From Candidatus Electrothrix scaldis (GTDB lineage: Bacteria; Desulfobacterota; Desulfobulbia; Desulfobulbales; Desulfobulbaceae): DNA of 64,000 nt. The stretch spans positions 5,025,910-5,089,909 of the forward strand of contig CP138355.1 in NCBI GenBank assembly GCA_033584155.1, given 5' to 3'. Position numbers and translations under genes: made by a program. Below, piece after piece: positions 51,506 to 60,038 of the stretch. The notes under the pieces were generated by a model. The model ran no database searches. It saw nothing but the letters and a program-made list of their open reading frames with translations, and was not told the DNA's origin. Each line of letters opens with the position of its first letter. Position 1 is the first letter of the stretch.

Positions 51506-51979
51506 ACCTCTTCCTCGTGTAATATTGATTAAATTGATTGAACTGTAAAAAGCCGCTCCTTTTTAACCGATCATCCAACACAAATCAAGCGTCTATTTGT
51601 TTTACTGTTCTTTTTCATCGCCAACCCCTTGGATTCATAAAAAATAAAAAAATCATTTTTCGTCATCTTTTTGTCATCTTTCCATACCAAACGCTCTGCT
51701 TTTACCTAAAAATCCCTCTTTTCAGCCTCTTTCCTCTCCTCATGCGAGGCATTTTCCTGTATGGTATATTCGCATTGTTCACATGCATTGTTCGCACGAA
51801 CAAATGCTGGTCTTTGCACTGTCACCAGCAGGGGCAGCAAGTAAAAAAACAATACCTTTGTATGAAAGTAGTCGGTGCAACCGGCCACGCTACCTTGCGT
51901 CTTTCTGTTTTTTGCCTCTGCCCACAGGACCGAGATGGAAGTTAGACAATATATTTTTCTCCAGAGGAGTCGTAACAGA
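51506..51979. other. Gap upstream of livH, with an operator-like dyad
   Basis: The 474-base gap contains direct repeats GCATTGTTC at 51772 and 51785 and the dyad TTGTTCG-CA-CGAACAA at 51788-51803 (also GCAT/ATGC outside). The dyad lies 177 bases before livH. The rest is T-rich (TTTTCGTCATCTTTTTGTCATC at 51657) with no gene recognised. Confidence 0.5.
51788..51803. promoter_or_regulatory. Operator-like inverted repeat
   Basis: TTGTTCG-CA-CGAACAA, with GCAT and ATGC immediately outside, is a 16-base dyad overlapping two direct GCATTGTTC repeats. It is a plausible site for a dimeric regulator. Confidence 0.45.
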
Positions 51980-52894
51980 ATGGATTATTTCCTCCAGAAT
52001 CTCATCAACGCCCTGCAATGGGGAAGCTTTTACGCCGTTATCTCTATCGGCTACTCAATGGTCTACGGCGTCCTGATGCTGTTCAACTTTGCGCATGGGG
52101 ATATTTTTATGGTGGGGACCTATATAGGTTTCGGGATTGCCACTCTGCTCTTAGCGCTGTTCGGCGCCATAATGCCAGGCTGGGCAATCTTCCTGCTGAC
52201 TGTTGCCGTGACCATGTTTCTCACCGCCTGGGTTGGTGTTTTTGTTGAAGTGGTGGGCTATCGCCCTTTACGGGGAGCCCCCAGGGCCTCTGCTGCTATC
52301 ACAGGTTTGATGATCGGCATCATCTTTGAGACAGGAAACCTGATTATCCTCGGCGCCAAGCGGCTCAGTTTCCCCAGCCTCATCGAATCGGTGAGCTACA
52401 ATATAGGAGGAGTATATTTCACCAACGTGAAGGTACTGATTATTGTCGTCTCCCTGATCCTCATGCTCGCTTTGCATACCTTTATTCAAAAGAGCAAATG
52501 GGGAATGGCGATGCGTGCCATGTCCTATGATTTTCAGGCGGTGCCCTTGATGGGTATTTCCATCAACATCCTTGCACCGTTAACCTTTGCTGTTGGAGCT
52601 GGACTCGCCTCGGTGGCTGGTGTCTTATACGGGCAGGCCTATCCGGTGCTGGACCCCTACATGGGCATCCTCCTTGGCTGGAAGGCCTTTGTAGCGGCAA
52701 TTCTCGGCGGTAGGGGCTCTATTATGGGGGCAGCTCTTGCCGGGTATCTCCTGGGAGCAATCGAGATATTTACAGCGATGGTCTTTCCTTCGACCTTCCG
52801 GGATCTCATTTCCTACACCATCATCCTGATTATCCTGACCTTCCGACCACGGGGATTTTTCGGTATGGCGCATAGCACCCAGCTCAGGTTGTAA
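51980..52894 (+). CDS. livH: Branched-chain amino acid ABC transporter permease, LivH type (orphan)
   Basis: From the ATG at 51980 (GAGGAG 10 bases upstream) the product is 304 residues with about eight hydrophobic helices. The signature ISIGYSMVYGVLMLFNFAHG and the cytoplasmic EAA-like loop VPLMGISINILAPLTFAVGA identify the LivH family. It exports nothing itself: it forms half of the inner-membrane channel for leucine, isoleucine, valine or another small ligand with LivM and two ATPases. The C-terminal helix ends FRPRGFFGMAHSTQL. Here the next gene is a phosphatase, not livM, so partners must be elsewhere or the gene is orphaned. Confidence 0.92.
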   Translation: MDYFLQNLINALQWGSFYAVISIGYSMVYGVLMLFNFAHGDIFMVGTYIGFGIATLLLALFGAIMPGWAIFLLTVAVTMFLTAWVGVFVEVVGYRPLRGAPRASAAITGLMIGIIFETGNLIILGAKRLSFPSLIESVSYNIGGVYFTNVKVLIIVVSLILMLALHTFIQKSKWGMAMRAMSYDFQAVPLMGISINILAPLTFAVGAGLASVAGVLYGQAYPVLDPYMGILLGWKAFVAAILGGRGSIMGAALAGYLLGAIEIFTAMVFPSTFRDLISYTIILIILTFRPRGFFGMAHSTQLRL

Positions 52895-52912
52895 GGAAAC
52901 TTTTTAAGCACG

Positions 52913-53269
52913 ATGAACCTCCTCTTTGTTTGCAGTAAAAATAAACTTAGAAGCCCGACCGGTGAAGAGGTTTTCTCCGGCTATGAGGGAATACTGGCTA
53001 TAGGTTGCGGAACCAATGCCGATGCTGCAACACCGTTAAGTGGAGACCTCGTGGAATGGGCTGATATTATCTTCGCGATGGAGAAAAAGCATCAAAGCAA
53101 GATACGCAAAAAATTCAGCAAACTGACAAAAGACAAGAAGATAGTTTGCCTTGACATCGCTGACAACTACGACAGAATGGATCCTGTGCTCATCCGCCTC
53201 TTGAAAAAGAAAGTTGCCAACCATTTCACCTTACCGAAAAAAAATGACAAGCCCTCCTGCACTCTATAA
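52913..53269 (+). CDS. Small low-molecular-weight phosphatase-like protein
   Basis: The 118-residue product has the low-molecular-weight phosphotyrosine phosphatase P-loop at its N-terminus: CSKNKLRS, i.e. C-x5-R-S, after FV at residue 7. It has a downstream DIADNYDRMDP acidic region. It is shorter than typical enzymes (about 150), and the usual general acid DPY pattern is not obvious, so activity is unsure. Similar short proteins are common in bacteria. It starts 19 bases after livH stops, and its 3' end overlaps the metallophosphoesterase gene by 26 bases. Confidence 0.8.
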   Translation: MNLLFVCSKNKLRSPTGEEVFSGYEGILAIGCGTNADAATPLSGDLVEWADIIFAMEKKHQSKIRKKFSKLTKDKKIVCLDIADNYDRMDPVLIRLLKKKVANHFTLPKKNDKPSCTL

Positions 53270-54311
53270 AAGAGTCTTTCTGGCAGCCATCCTCCTCTGC
53301 GCATCCTGCTCAGCATGTACACCTTTAAAAGCGGCCACACCTTCTCCCCCTGTTCCTAGCCCGCAAACAGAACAACAACAGGGCATACAGTTTATCGCCA
53401 TTGGCGATACTCCCTATTCTGCTGATGAGGAGCAACAGCTCCGGCAGGAAGTCACCAAGGCCATTCAAGCTGCGAATCCACCTTTTCTTGTGCTCCACGG
53501 AGATCTGCAAGGTGGTGGAGAAAGTTGCTCCGATGCCTTACTTGCCAAACGAAAAGAACTCTTCTTCAGCTTGCTGCCTGGCCGGGTCTTTTACACACCT
53601 GGAGATAATGAGTGGGCCGACTGTGACCGCTCTTTTCTGGATGCCCCGGTTTCCGAACTTGGACGCCTTGATAGTATTCGGCGCGTCTTCTTTACCGATC
53701 CACCAAATCTTCCTGAGGACTGGCAATATGCCCGTCAGCCCAATTTCCCGGAAAATGCCCGTTGGCTATATGATGGGATCTTTTTTATGACCGTGCATCT
53801 GGTATCCACCAATAACGGACGAGTCGATATACAGCTGGATGATATTGAAGCGGCCTTAGCCTTGGTTGAGGCCCGAGATCAGGCCAATAGGGTGTGGATG
53901 CAGAAATCCTTTGCAGCAGCTCTGAAAACGGGCGCCAAGGCAATGGTGGTTATTACACAGGCAGACGTGACTTCACCGGAAGCGGCTGGCCCATGTACGG
54001 CTACAAATCGCATGAACTGCGATGCCTTCCTGAATTTTCGCGAGAATTTGGTTCGTAATGCCCGTAGATTTGCCAATTGGGGAGAAAAGCCCAGACCAGT
54101 TCTCCTCCTGCATGGCGACACAACGCCCTTTTGTATGGATAAAAATTTTGGTGGGACCAAAGCACCAAATCTCTGGCGCCTCAATGCCTGGGGAGACTTC
54201 AAGGTGCCAGCTGATGCGACCTTGGTTACGGTACAACCGGGAAATCTACAGCAGCCCTTTCGTGCAGAGAGCCTCTTTGGACATGAAGATACAGAGGAAG
54301 GATGCGAATAA
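53244..54311 (+). CDS. Exported calcineurin-like metallophosphoesterase
   Basis: From the ATG at 53244 the product is 355 residues, overlapping the upstream gene by 26 bases. The N-terminus carries a hydrophobic core then SCSAC, giving either a signal peptidase cut or a lipobox (LLCASC/CSAC). The metallophosphatase motifs are FIAIGDTPYS, LHGDLQGG, YTPGDNEWADC and a late LLLHGDTTPF with the metal-binding His. Metal-ligand pattern D-x-H is partly altered (GDTPYS in the first motif). Such proteins hydrolyse phosphoesters in the periplasm; substrate unknown. Cysteines at CTATNRMNC and DKNFGGTK suggest disulfide formation. Confidence 0.75.
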   Translation: MTSPPALYKRVFLAAILLCASCSACTPLKAATPSPPVPSPQTEQQQGIQFIAIGDTPYSADEEQQLRQEVTKAIQAANPPFLVLHGDLQGGGESCSDALLAKRKELFFSLLPGRVFYTPGDNEWADCDRSFLDAPVSELGRLDSIRRVFFTDPPNLPEDWQYARQPNFPENARWLYDGIFFMTVHLVSTNNGRVDIQLDDIEAALALVEARDQANRVWMQKSFAAALKTGAKAMVVITQADVTSPEAAGPCTATNRMNCDAFLNFRENLVRNARRFANWGEKPRPVLLLHGDTTPFCMDKNFGGTKAPNLWRLNAWGDFKVPADATLVTVQPGNLQQPFRAESLFGHEDTEEGCE

Positions 54312-54330
54312 GCACCTCTTCCCTCGTGTT

Positions 54331-55275
54331 TTACTCGGCGTTATCAGCCAAATTGCTGAGATAATGCTCAGCTGATAGCTCTGCTGTTGCGCCTTCACCA
54401 GCAGCATTGATGATCTGCCGGGAATTCTTACTCCGGATATCGCCAGCCGCGTAGACACCGGTTTGTTTGGTCGCCATTTCAGCATCTGTGACCACAAAGC
54501 CCCCTTCATCAATACCCAGCTGATCCAGGGGCAGCATTTCATTATTCGGGACCACGCCGATCAAAACAAAAATACCAGTCACCGGCAAAGTAGAAGTAGC
54601 ACCGTCATTATGTTGGATATTCAATGAGGTGACACTTTCTTGATCACCCAGGATCTCGCTCACCTGCGCATCCCAGATAAACTGAATTTTTTCCGAGGCA
54701 AAGGCCTTTTCCTGCAAAATAGCCGTTGCCCGCAGGGTATCGCGCCGATGGATCACCGTGACCTTGGAGGCGAATTTGGTGAGATGAAGGGCCTCCTGGA
54801 CAGCCGTGTTGCCGCCGCCAACCACAGCGATCTCCTGATCCCGATAAAAAGGACCATCGCAGGTGGCGCAGTAAGAAACGCCCTTTCCTTGCAATTCCTC
54901 TTCACCAGGAACGCCAAGCTTTCTCGGTTTGGCACCGGTGCTGATAATAACGCTTTGGGCCGTGAGTTCTTCTCCCGACTCCAACGTGATGACCTTCTGC
55001 TCACCTTGAAGATCCATAGCGGTCACATTGGCGAATTTCTTCTCCAGACCAAAACGATCAACATGGGCGGTCATCTTGTCCATCAACTCAAAACCCGTGA
55101 TGCCATCGTAAAAACCAGGATAATTATCCACCCAATCTGTCAGCAGGACCTGCCCTCCGGTAGCCCCTTTTTCAATGAGTAATGCATTGAGACGGCCTCG
55201 TGCAGCATACAACCCTGCGGTCAAACCGGCGGGTCCACCACCGACAATGATCAGTTGATAATCTGTTTTCTTCAT
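54331..55275 (-). CDS. trxB: Thioredoxin reductase
   Basis: The 314-residue flavoenzyme has the FAD site GGGPAGLTAGLYAARG near the N-terminus, the redox-active CATC in VSYCATCDGPFY (about 135-140), the NADPH site VGGGNTAVQEAL, and the C-terminal FAD motif GVYAAGDI. It reduces thioredoxin using NADPH. It lies 80 bases downstream of trxA on the same strand with a hairpin between them, so the pair is probably one transcript with partial read-through. It is convergent with the metallophosphoesterase gene, separated by 19 bases. Confidence 0.97.
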   Translation of the reverse strand: MKKTDYQLIIVGGGPAGLTAGLYAARGRLNALLIEKGATGGQVLLTDWVDNYPGFYDGITGFELMDKMTAHVDRFGLEKKFANVTAMDLQGEQKVITLESGEELTAQSVIISTGAKPRKLGVPGEEELQGKGVSYCATCDGPFYRDQEIAVVGGGNTAVQEALHLTKFASKVTVIHRRDTLRATAILQEKAFASEKIQFIWDAQVSEILGDQESVTSLNIQHNDGATSTLPVTGIFVLIGVVPNNEMLPLDQLGIDEGGFVVTDAEMATKQTGVYAAGDIRSKNSRQIINAAGEGATAELSAEHYLSNLADNAE

Positions 55276-55300
55276 AGCGAGTCTTTTGAAAAAGAAGAAA

Positions 55301-55321
55301 GGGCGGTTTCAAAAACCGCCC
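55301..55321 (-). terminator. Hairpin between trxA and trxB, TRTAGGGG family copy D
   Basis: GGGCGGTTT and AAACCGCCC form a 9-bp perfect stem with loop CAA. On the minus strand it is preceded by TATAGGGGCGG and followed by TTTCTTCTTTTTC, so it also works as an intrinsic terminator or attenuator of trxA reading into trxB. Confidence 0.75.
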
Positions 55322-55354
55322 CTATAGAACCTACTGGAAAAGCAGCTTAAGAGC

Positions 55355-55681
55355 TTATGCCTTACTCATCAGCTCTTTAAGCTGAGCTTTGCCTACAGCA
55401 CCGGTGATACGATCAACTGCTTCACCGTTCTTAAACAGAATCAGAGTAGGGATAGCCTTGATGCCGAACTTACCTGGGGTTGTAGGGCTATCATCTACAT
55501 TCATCTTTGCAACCTGCACTTTACCGGCAAACTCATCAGCCAGCTCATCAATGACCGGACCAATGGCCTTACAGGGACCACACCACGGGGCCCAGAAATC
55601 CACAAGACAGGGCAATTCGCTTTTTTCCACCTTTGCTTCAAAGTCACTGTCACTCACAGCGATGACATTATCACCAGCCAT
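55355..55681 (-). CDS. trxA: Thioredoxin
   Basis: The 108-residue protein has the active site WCGPC in VDFWAPWCGPCKA (about 30-37), the cis-Pro loop IKAIPTLILFKNG, and normal length. It is the cytosolic dithiol donor reduced by the adjacent TrxB. The start is MAGDNVIAVSDS after an AGGAGATTG ribosome site. Its stop is followed by the hairpin and then trxB. Confidence 0.97.
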   Translation of the reverse strand: MAGDNVIAVSDSDFEAKVEKSELPCLVDFWAPWCGPCKAIGPVIDELADEFAGKVQVAKMNVDDSPTTPGKFGIKAIPTLILFKNGEAVDRITGAVGKAQLKELMSKA

Positions 55682-56004
55682 AATACAATCTCCTCACTCA
55701 ACTTTTTCTGTTCAAGTAGTTAGGTTTAACGTATATTAGGGTAAAAACTAATACGGAACTCTGTTTCAGTCAACCGACTGAGAATAATTCACAGTATCTT
55801 TTCCTTAGAAGAGCAACTGATCTCTCTGATATACCACATTCTCGTTAACGAAGCACCGGATTTTCCCAGTCTCGGGTCGAGCAGCATTCTTTTAGTTGCT
55901 CAAATTTTCAAACCTGGAGAGCAAAAAATAGACAGAGGACACCCTCTCTCACCCAAGAAACTCCCTGCTCGTAATTTATTTCCAGCCAGTCATTTCCTTG
56001 AGAA
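55682..56004. other. Gap of 323 bases upstream of trxA
   Basis: Holds the trxA promoter region on the minus strand. AT-rich AACGTATATTAGGG near 55730-55742 and ACTAATACGGAAC near 55749 are candidate elements. No RNA gene or dyad was recognised. Confidence 0.35.
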
Positions 56005-56292
56005 TCACTCGTCTTCATCCTGACTACAGGATTCAGATTTATGGACCGCCTCGATATATGCTTCTAAACTCCCGAATAAGACGTAATCCCTTACTCGGTC
56101 CCAGGCTACGCCACCAATTTGATTCCCAGTCCAGCCTGAAACTGTTGCCATCTCAGGAATTATACCAATGATGAACAAACGTCCGCCCTGATACTCGAAA
56201 TAAGGATCATGCAAGTCATGGCTGTGTTCCTCATCAATCAGCATCATTGAAATACATTTTCCAGAGAAGTCTGGTATAAAATCTTTATTCAT
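56005..56292 (-). CDS. Small acidic protein, unknown
   Basis: The 95-residue product MNKDFIPDFSGKCISMMLID reads through PYFEYQGGRLFIIGIIPEMA and VSGWTGNQIGGVAWDRVRDY to an acidic tail SCSQDEDE. It has no signal peptide or TM. The composition (alternating strands, WDRVRDYVLF) is like small cytosolic immunity or accessory proteins, but I recognise no family. It has a GGGGGA ribosome site and a palindromic hairpin (CCCCTA-CGT-TAGGGG, 56306-56320) just upstream on its strand. No partner gene is adjacent. Confidence 0.6.
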   Translation of the reverse strand: MNKDFIPDFSGKCISMMLIDEEHSHDLHDPYFEYQGGRLFIIGIIPEMATVSGWTGNQIGGVAWDRVRDYVLFGSLEAYIEAVHKSESCSQDEDE

Positions 56293-56305
56293 TTTTCCCC
56301 CACGC

Positions 56306-56320
56306 CCCCTACGTTAGGGG
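56306..56320. promoter_or_regulatory. Perfect hairpin CCCCTA-CGT-TAGGGG at the 5' end of the 56.0 kb gene
   Basis: A 6-bp perfect stem with a 3-base loop, 14 bases upstream of the ATG at 56292 on the minus strand, close enough to affect ribosome access. Its TAGGGG end recalls the dispersed family, but the body is too short for inclusion. Confidence 0.45.
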
Positions 56321-56777
56321 TTCGTCCCTTTACCCTCTATAACAAGGGCCTTAACGCATATATTTCTTACTCAAAGGAAATAAAATCTCCAGCATTCCTT
56401 CATCCAGCAGAAGCTCGTTCGTCCAATGTTTCTTGCATCTTTTCCGGCATGCTTCATATGCCCTCAAAAATAGTTGACACTTTACGGTTAACGCAGTCCG
56501 CAAGGGCACTGAATGTTACGGACTGCGTGGGCTTTGTCTTCTCTGAGCGGTTTTTCTTCTCCGGGGCGAGGCCGAACCTATGGTTGGGTATGGTTGAACC
56601 TATCCCTTGGTATGCTTAGGGAGCCAGAGAAATATAATTATCCAAAATATCTTAGAACGATTGCCTGTGACTAATGTTAACATGCTGAAATGTAAAAAAA
56701 TTAAAAGATGCTCAATAGAGCACTCAGGCTAATTGGGCAATTATTACTTTCCACCCTCCCTTAAGTCTATTAAAAAA
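56321..56777. other. Gap with a 10-bp inverted repeat
   Basis: ACGCAGTCCG (56491-56500) and CGGACTGCGT (56519-56528) are perfect inverted repeats 18 bases apart. TTGACA lies just upstream (56475). A further repeat-like stretch GAACCTATGGTTGGG and GGTTGAACCTATCCC occurs at 56573-56603. No gene was recognised. Confidence 0.5.
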
Positions 56778-57572
56778 TTAGATCTCAACCTCGTCCTTCT
56801 CGGAAGAATCCCATAAATTTTCAAATGTCTCCTCAAAAAATTTAAATCGTTCAGGATCATGCTCCTTATATATCGTCAAACTCGGTCGTTCACTATAATG
56901 GTGTCCGAAACCATTAACTGTAATATATGCAACAGCATTAGGTAATTTTGAATCCAAAATCGTAAGAACATATCCATTTAGATAATCGGTCAAACGAACT
57001 TGAACATTTTCCTTATGAACTCTTAATTTTGCAAATTGTCTCAAGGTATTAATGGTCATCCTGTATTGATCTTTAAGATGATTGATATCTTGTTCGATAT
57101 CAGTACTCCGGAAGGCTACCATTGACAAAGCATCACACTCAGGATTCAAATAAATACAGCGATATTTTCCTCCGTTCTGAAGGATCTTTTTAAATGCCCC
57201 TGTTAAATCGCTGTTTAAAAGGCCGTAGTTTGAAACTGATATCATGCAAATTTCTTGTGCAAGTTCAAACCGATCATGAAAGGCTTGACGGTCCCATTGA
57301 CCTATAAACGACCTATTCCCTCCCCTCCCCTTCCTTCGCTCTGGTGTATCACCTTTGAATAAAAGAATAAAGAAAACAGCAAGAAAAAGAACTCCTAGCG
57401 AACTAGTAAAAAGCCTCCAGCTATTCTCCGCTATCAAAAAAGAAAACTTTCCAAACGTTAACCCCTTAGATGCGCCCGCTATTACAAGAAAAATTCCTAA
57501 AATCAGAATTAAAACATTAGCTCGCTCTAAAATTTTTAAAATTATATTATGCACAATATTCCTCAGCGGCAA
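56778..57572 (-). CDS. Membrane-anchored protein with unknown soluble domain
   Basis: The 264-residue product has two hydrophobic helices at the N-terminus (about 12-35 and 50-72) and a short basic linker (TPERRKGRGGNRS). A soluble domain of about 180 residues follows (DRFELAQEICMISVSNYGLL, GKYRCIYLNPECDALSM, VNGFGHHYSERPSLTIYKE). The domain layout resembles two-TM effectors of conflict systems with phospholipase-D-like or similar folds, but no HKD motif is present, so that is only a loose comparison. It is AT-richer than its neighbours, suggesting acquisition. It stands alone upstream of the aro cluster. Confidence 0.6.
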   Translation of the reverse strand: MPLRNIVHNIILKILERANVLILILGIFLVIAGASKGLTFGKFSFLIAENSWRLFTSSLGVLFLAVFFILLFKGDTPERRKGRGGNRSFIGQWDRQAFHDRFELAQEICMISVSNYGLLNSDLTGAFKKILQNGGKYRCIYLNPECDALSMVAFRSTDIEQDINHLKDQYRMTINTLRQFAKLRVHKENVQVRLTDYLNGYVLTILDSKLPNAVAYITVNGFGHHYSERPSLTIYKEHDPERFKFFEETFENLWDSSEKDEVEI

Positions 57573-57767
57573 ATATTTCCTGCTGATCCGACCAGCATAA
57601 AACTACATTACAACAAGCTTATATCGTTTCATTTTCTATCGTTACCCACCTCAAACCACTCCCAAAAATCAGCAAAAAAACAACATCCTTTTTCACGTTG
57701 CCTTCTCAGATGGACTGTAACAAAATCTTTTACTCCATTCGGGAGTCAGCGAGTCCCGGGCTTGCGC

Positions 57768-59045
57768 CTACCCCACTATCCCCTCAAACCGCTCCCAAAA
57801 ATCAGGAAAGGACTTCGCCACACACTCCTCACCATGCACCTTCACCCCGGCAACCCGCAAGCCAGCCACAGCAAAGCACATGGCGATGCGATGATCTTCA
57901 TAGGTTTCAATATCCGCCCCGTGCAGATTAGCCCCCCCGGCCTGCCCATGAATGATCATCCGATCCTCTTCCTCTTCCATATCAGCCCCCATCTTGCGCA
58001 GCTCACTGACCATGACTGCCAAGCGATCGCATTCCTTGATACGCAGATGGGCAATATTATTAATCACCGTGGTTCCTTCCGCAAAGGCAGCCACCACAGC
58101 CAAGGTCGGGGCCACATCCGGCATATCGCCCATATCTACTTCTATCCCCTGCAATTTCTCCGGTCCCTGAACAGCAATCCCCCCCTGACAGCGCTCCACC
58201 TCGCAGCCCATGCGCTCCAGCAGCGGCACAAGCTGGGCATCTCCCTGCAAAGAGGGTACTGGCACATTAGCAACCGTAACCTTGCCACCGGTCACCGCAG
58301 CAGCGGCCCAAAAATAGGAAGCACCAGAGGCATCGCCCTCAACCTGATAGCGGACGCCACGATAGCAGCCTTGTGGAATTTGGAAATAATCCATATTAGG
58401 AGACACCTCGCACCAGATGCCAAAATCCGCCATAACAGCCAGGGTCATCTTGACATAGGGCTGCGAAAAGACCTCGCCTTCCACCAGCAACTCTGCTGCC
58501 TCAGCAGCATAGGGCGCAACCAGCAGCAGGGAGGAAAGATATTGACTGGACTTCCCTTCCGGCAGAATCGTCTTGCCCCCGTAAAGCCCTGCCGCATCTA
58601 TGGACAGGGGAGGACAACCATTGGCTGCCTCGCTCTGAATCTGTACTCGCCAACCGCGCAAGGCATGAATAAGCGGCTCAATGGGGCGCTCAGCCATGCG
58701 CTCTCCACCGGTGATGCGAAAGCGGCCTTTACCCAGGGCAGCCACTGAGGTGAGAAAACGGGTGGCGGTTCCGTTATTACCGAGGAAAATATCCTCCGTC
58801 GGTGTCTGCATCTTACCCCCTGCCCCCTGCACGACCCAGGCACAAGGATCGCTATCATCGACCGCTATGCCCATCTGACGCAGGGCTTTCATGGTATAGG
58901 CAGTATCCTCACTGGCAAGCGGGCCGATAAGGGTGGATTCCCCGCAAGCCAAGGCAGCAGCAATCAGAGCGCGTTGGGTTAGGCTTTTTGAGCCAGGTAC
59001 TTGGACAACAGCATCTAAGGTATGAACCGGAGTTATTTCTTTCAT
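57768..59045 (-). CDS. aroA: 3-phosphoshikimate 1-carboxyvinyltransferase (EPSP synthase)
   Basis: The 425-residue enzyme joins shikimate-3-phosphate and phosphoenolpyruvate. Visible are the N-terminal GSKSLTQRALIAAALA (phosphate-binding Lys and Ser), GNNGTATRFLTS (the region of the glyphosate-sensitive loop), EGDASGASYFWAAAA, and the C-terminal RIKECDRLAVMVSELRKMG and YEDHRIAMCFAVAGL with the catalytic Glu/Asp and His-Arg set. It is the last gene of the minus-strand pyrK-pyrD-aroD-aroE-aroA run, 110 bases after aroE with hairpin copy E in that gap. Confidence 0.97.
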   Translation of the reverse strand: MKEITPVHTLDAVVQVPGSKSLTQRALIAAALACGESTLIGPLASEDTAYTMKALRQMGIAVDDSDPCAWVVQGAGGKMQTPTEDIFLGNNGTATRFLTSVAALGKGRFRITGGERMAERPIEPLIHALRGWRVQIQSEAANGCPPLSIDAAGLYGGKTILPEGKSSQYLSSLLLVAPYAAEAAELLVEGEVFSQPYVKMTLAVMADFGIWCEVSPNMDYFQIPQGCYRGVRYQVEGDASGASYFWAAAAVTGGKVTVANVPVPSLQGDAQLVPLLERMGCEVERCQGGIAVQGPEKLQGIEVDMGDMPDVAPTLAVVAAFAEGTTVINNIAHLRIKECDRLAVMVSELRKMGADMEEEEDRMIIHGQAGGANLHGADIETYEDHRIAMCFAVAGLRVAGVKVHGEECVAKSFPDFWERFEGIVG

Positions 59046-59100
59046 TATTTTTGAAAATATTAGGGATTCAACAAGAAAACCTTACCTTTTGTGTATCCCG

Positions 59101-59136
59101 GTCTGTAGGGTCACGGCATGCTGTGCCCCTACAGAC
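59101..59136. repeat. Intergenic hairpin, TRTAGGGG family copy E
   Basis: GTCTGTAGGG and CCCTACAGAC form a 10-bp perfect stem; the loop holds a second weak stem (CACGGC with GCTGTG). The minus-strand reading starts GTCTGTAGGGGCAC, as in the other family copies. It lies between aroE and aroA. Confidence 0.75.
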
Positions 59137-59154
59137 TGGAAAAACATGACAGAC

Positions 59155-59994
59155 TCAGATAACAGCCCGTCGGCGCAGCTCCTCTTCCAGGGCTGAACGC
59201 ATGATAAGCTGGGGAGGCTTTTCCCCGGTCCAAATCTCGAATTGGGCCGCGCCCTGATAGAGCAGCATGGCCAGACCATCAATGGTCTGGCAGCCAGCAG
59301 CCTTGGCCTCACGGAGCAATCTGGTCTCTAAAGGGGCATAGACAATATCCATGACCACGGAGAAACCGGGCAGGAGAGCGGAAGGAACCACGATTCCCTC
59401 CCTGTCCGGCTCCATTCCCACAGAAGTGGTATTGATCAACACGTCTGCGGAGACGCCAGCTACCTCATCCAGGGGAACAAAGTCACAGCCGAGCCAATCA
59501 GCAAGGGCCTGACCGGATTTCACCGTCCTGTTGGCGATAATCACCTCTGCCCCTGCCTCAACCAGACCGAATCCTACAGCCTTGGCAGAACCACCTGCTC
59601 CGATAACTAAGACCCGGCTCTGCTGTAAGTTGACCTTTTCCTCTAAAGCGGTATTGGCACCCAGCCAGTCGGTATTCAGGCCGCGCAGAATCACCCGCCC
59701 ATCCTCCTGACGAAAGACCAAGGTGTTGACTGCCCCAATCTTTTCTGCCACCGGATCAATCTCGTCCAAAAAGGGAATAACTGAGGCCTTATGGGGCACA
59801 GTGACACTGACGCCTTGGAAGCCCAGAGCCCGCAGGCCTGCGATCCCCTGTTCAACATCCTGGACCTCCATCGGAACATAGACCCGATTCATTCCCAGCT
59901 CGGCAAAGGCAGCATTATGCATGGCCGGGCTCATGGAATGGCGAACCGGATTGCCGATTATCCCATATAATTCTGTTTTTCCATCAATAGCCAT
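59155..59994 (-). CDS. aroE: Shikimate dehydrogenase
   Basis: The 279-residue enzyme reduces 3-dehydroshikimate to shikimate with NADPH. It has the substrate site NPVRHSMSPAMHN (Ser pair binding shikimate), the catalytic Lys in VPHKASVIPF, Asp in NTDWLGA, and the NADP-binding VIGAGGSAKAV with the downstream basic ANRTV. It follows aroD on the same strand with 44 bases between. Start ATG MAIDGKTELYG. Confidence 0.97.
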   Translation of the reverse strand: MAIDGKTELYGIIGNPVRHSMSPAMHNAAFAELGMNRVYVPMEVQDVEQGIAGLRALGFQGVSVTVPHKASVIPFLDEIDPVAEKIGAVNTLVFRQEDGRVILRGLNTDWLGANTALEEKVNLQQSRVLVIGAGGSAKAVGFGLVEAGAEVIIANRTVKSGQALADWLGCDFVPLDEVAGVSADVLINTTSVGMEPDREGIVVPSALLPGFSVVMDIVYAPLETRLLREAKAAGCQTIDGLAMLLYQGAAQFEIWTGEKPPQLIMRSALEEELRRRAVI

Positions 59995-60038
59995 AATTTT
60001 TTCTCAAAAAATCTCTTAAAAATGACAGAACAAAGGGC

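Noticed and set aside
55389..55739. Plus-strand frame opposite trxA
   Set aside because: Antisense shadow of trxA without its own ribosome site.
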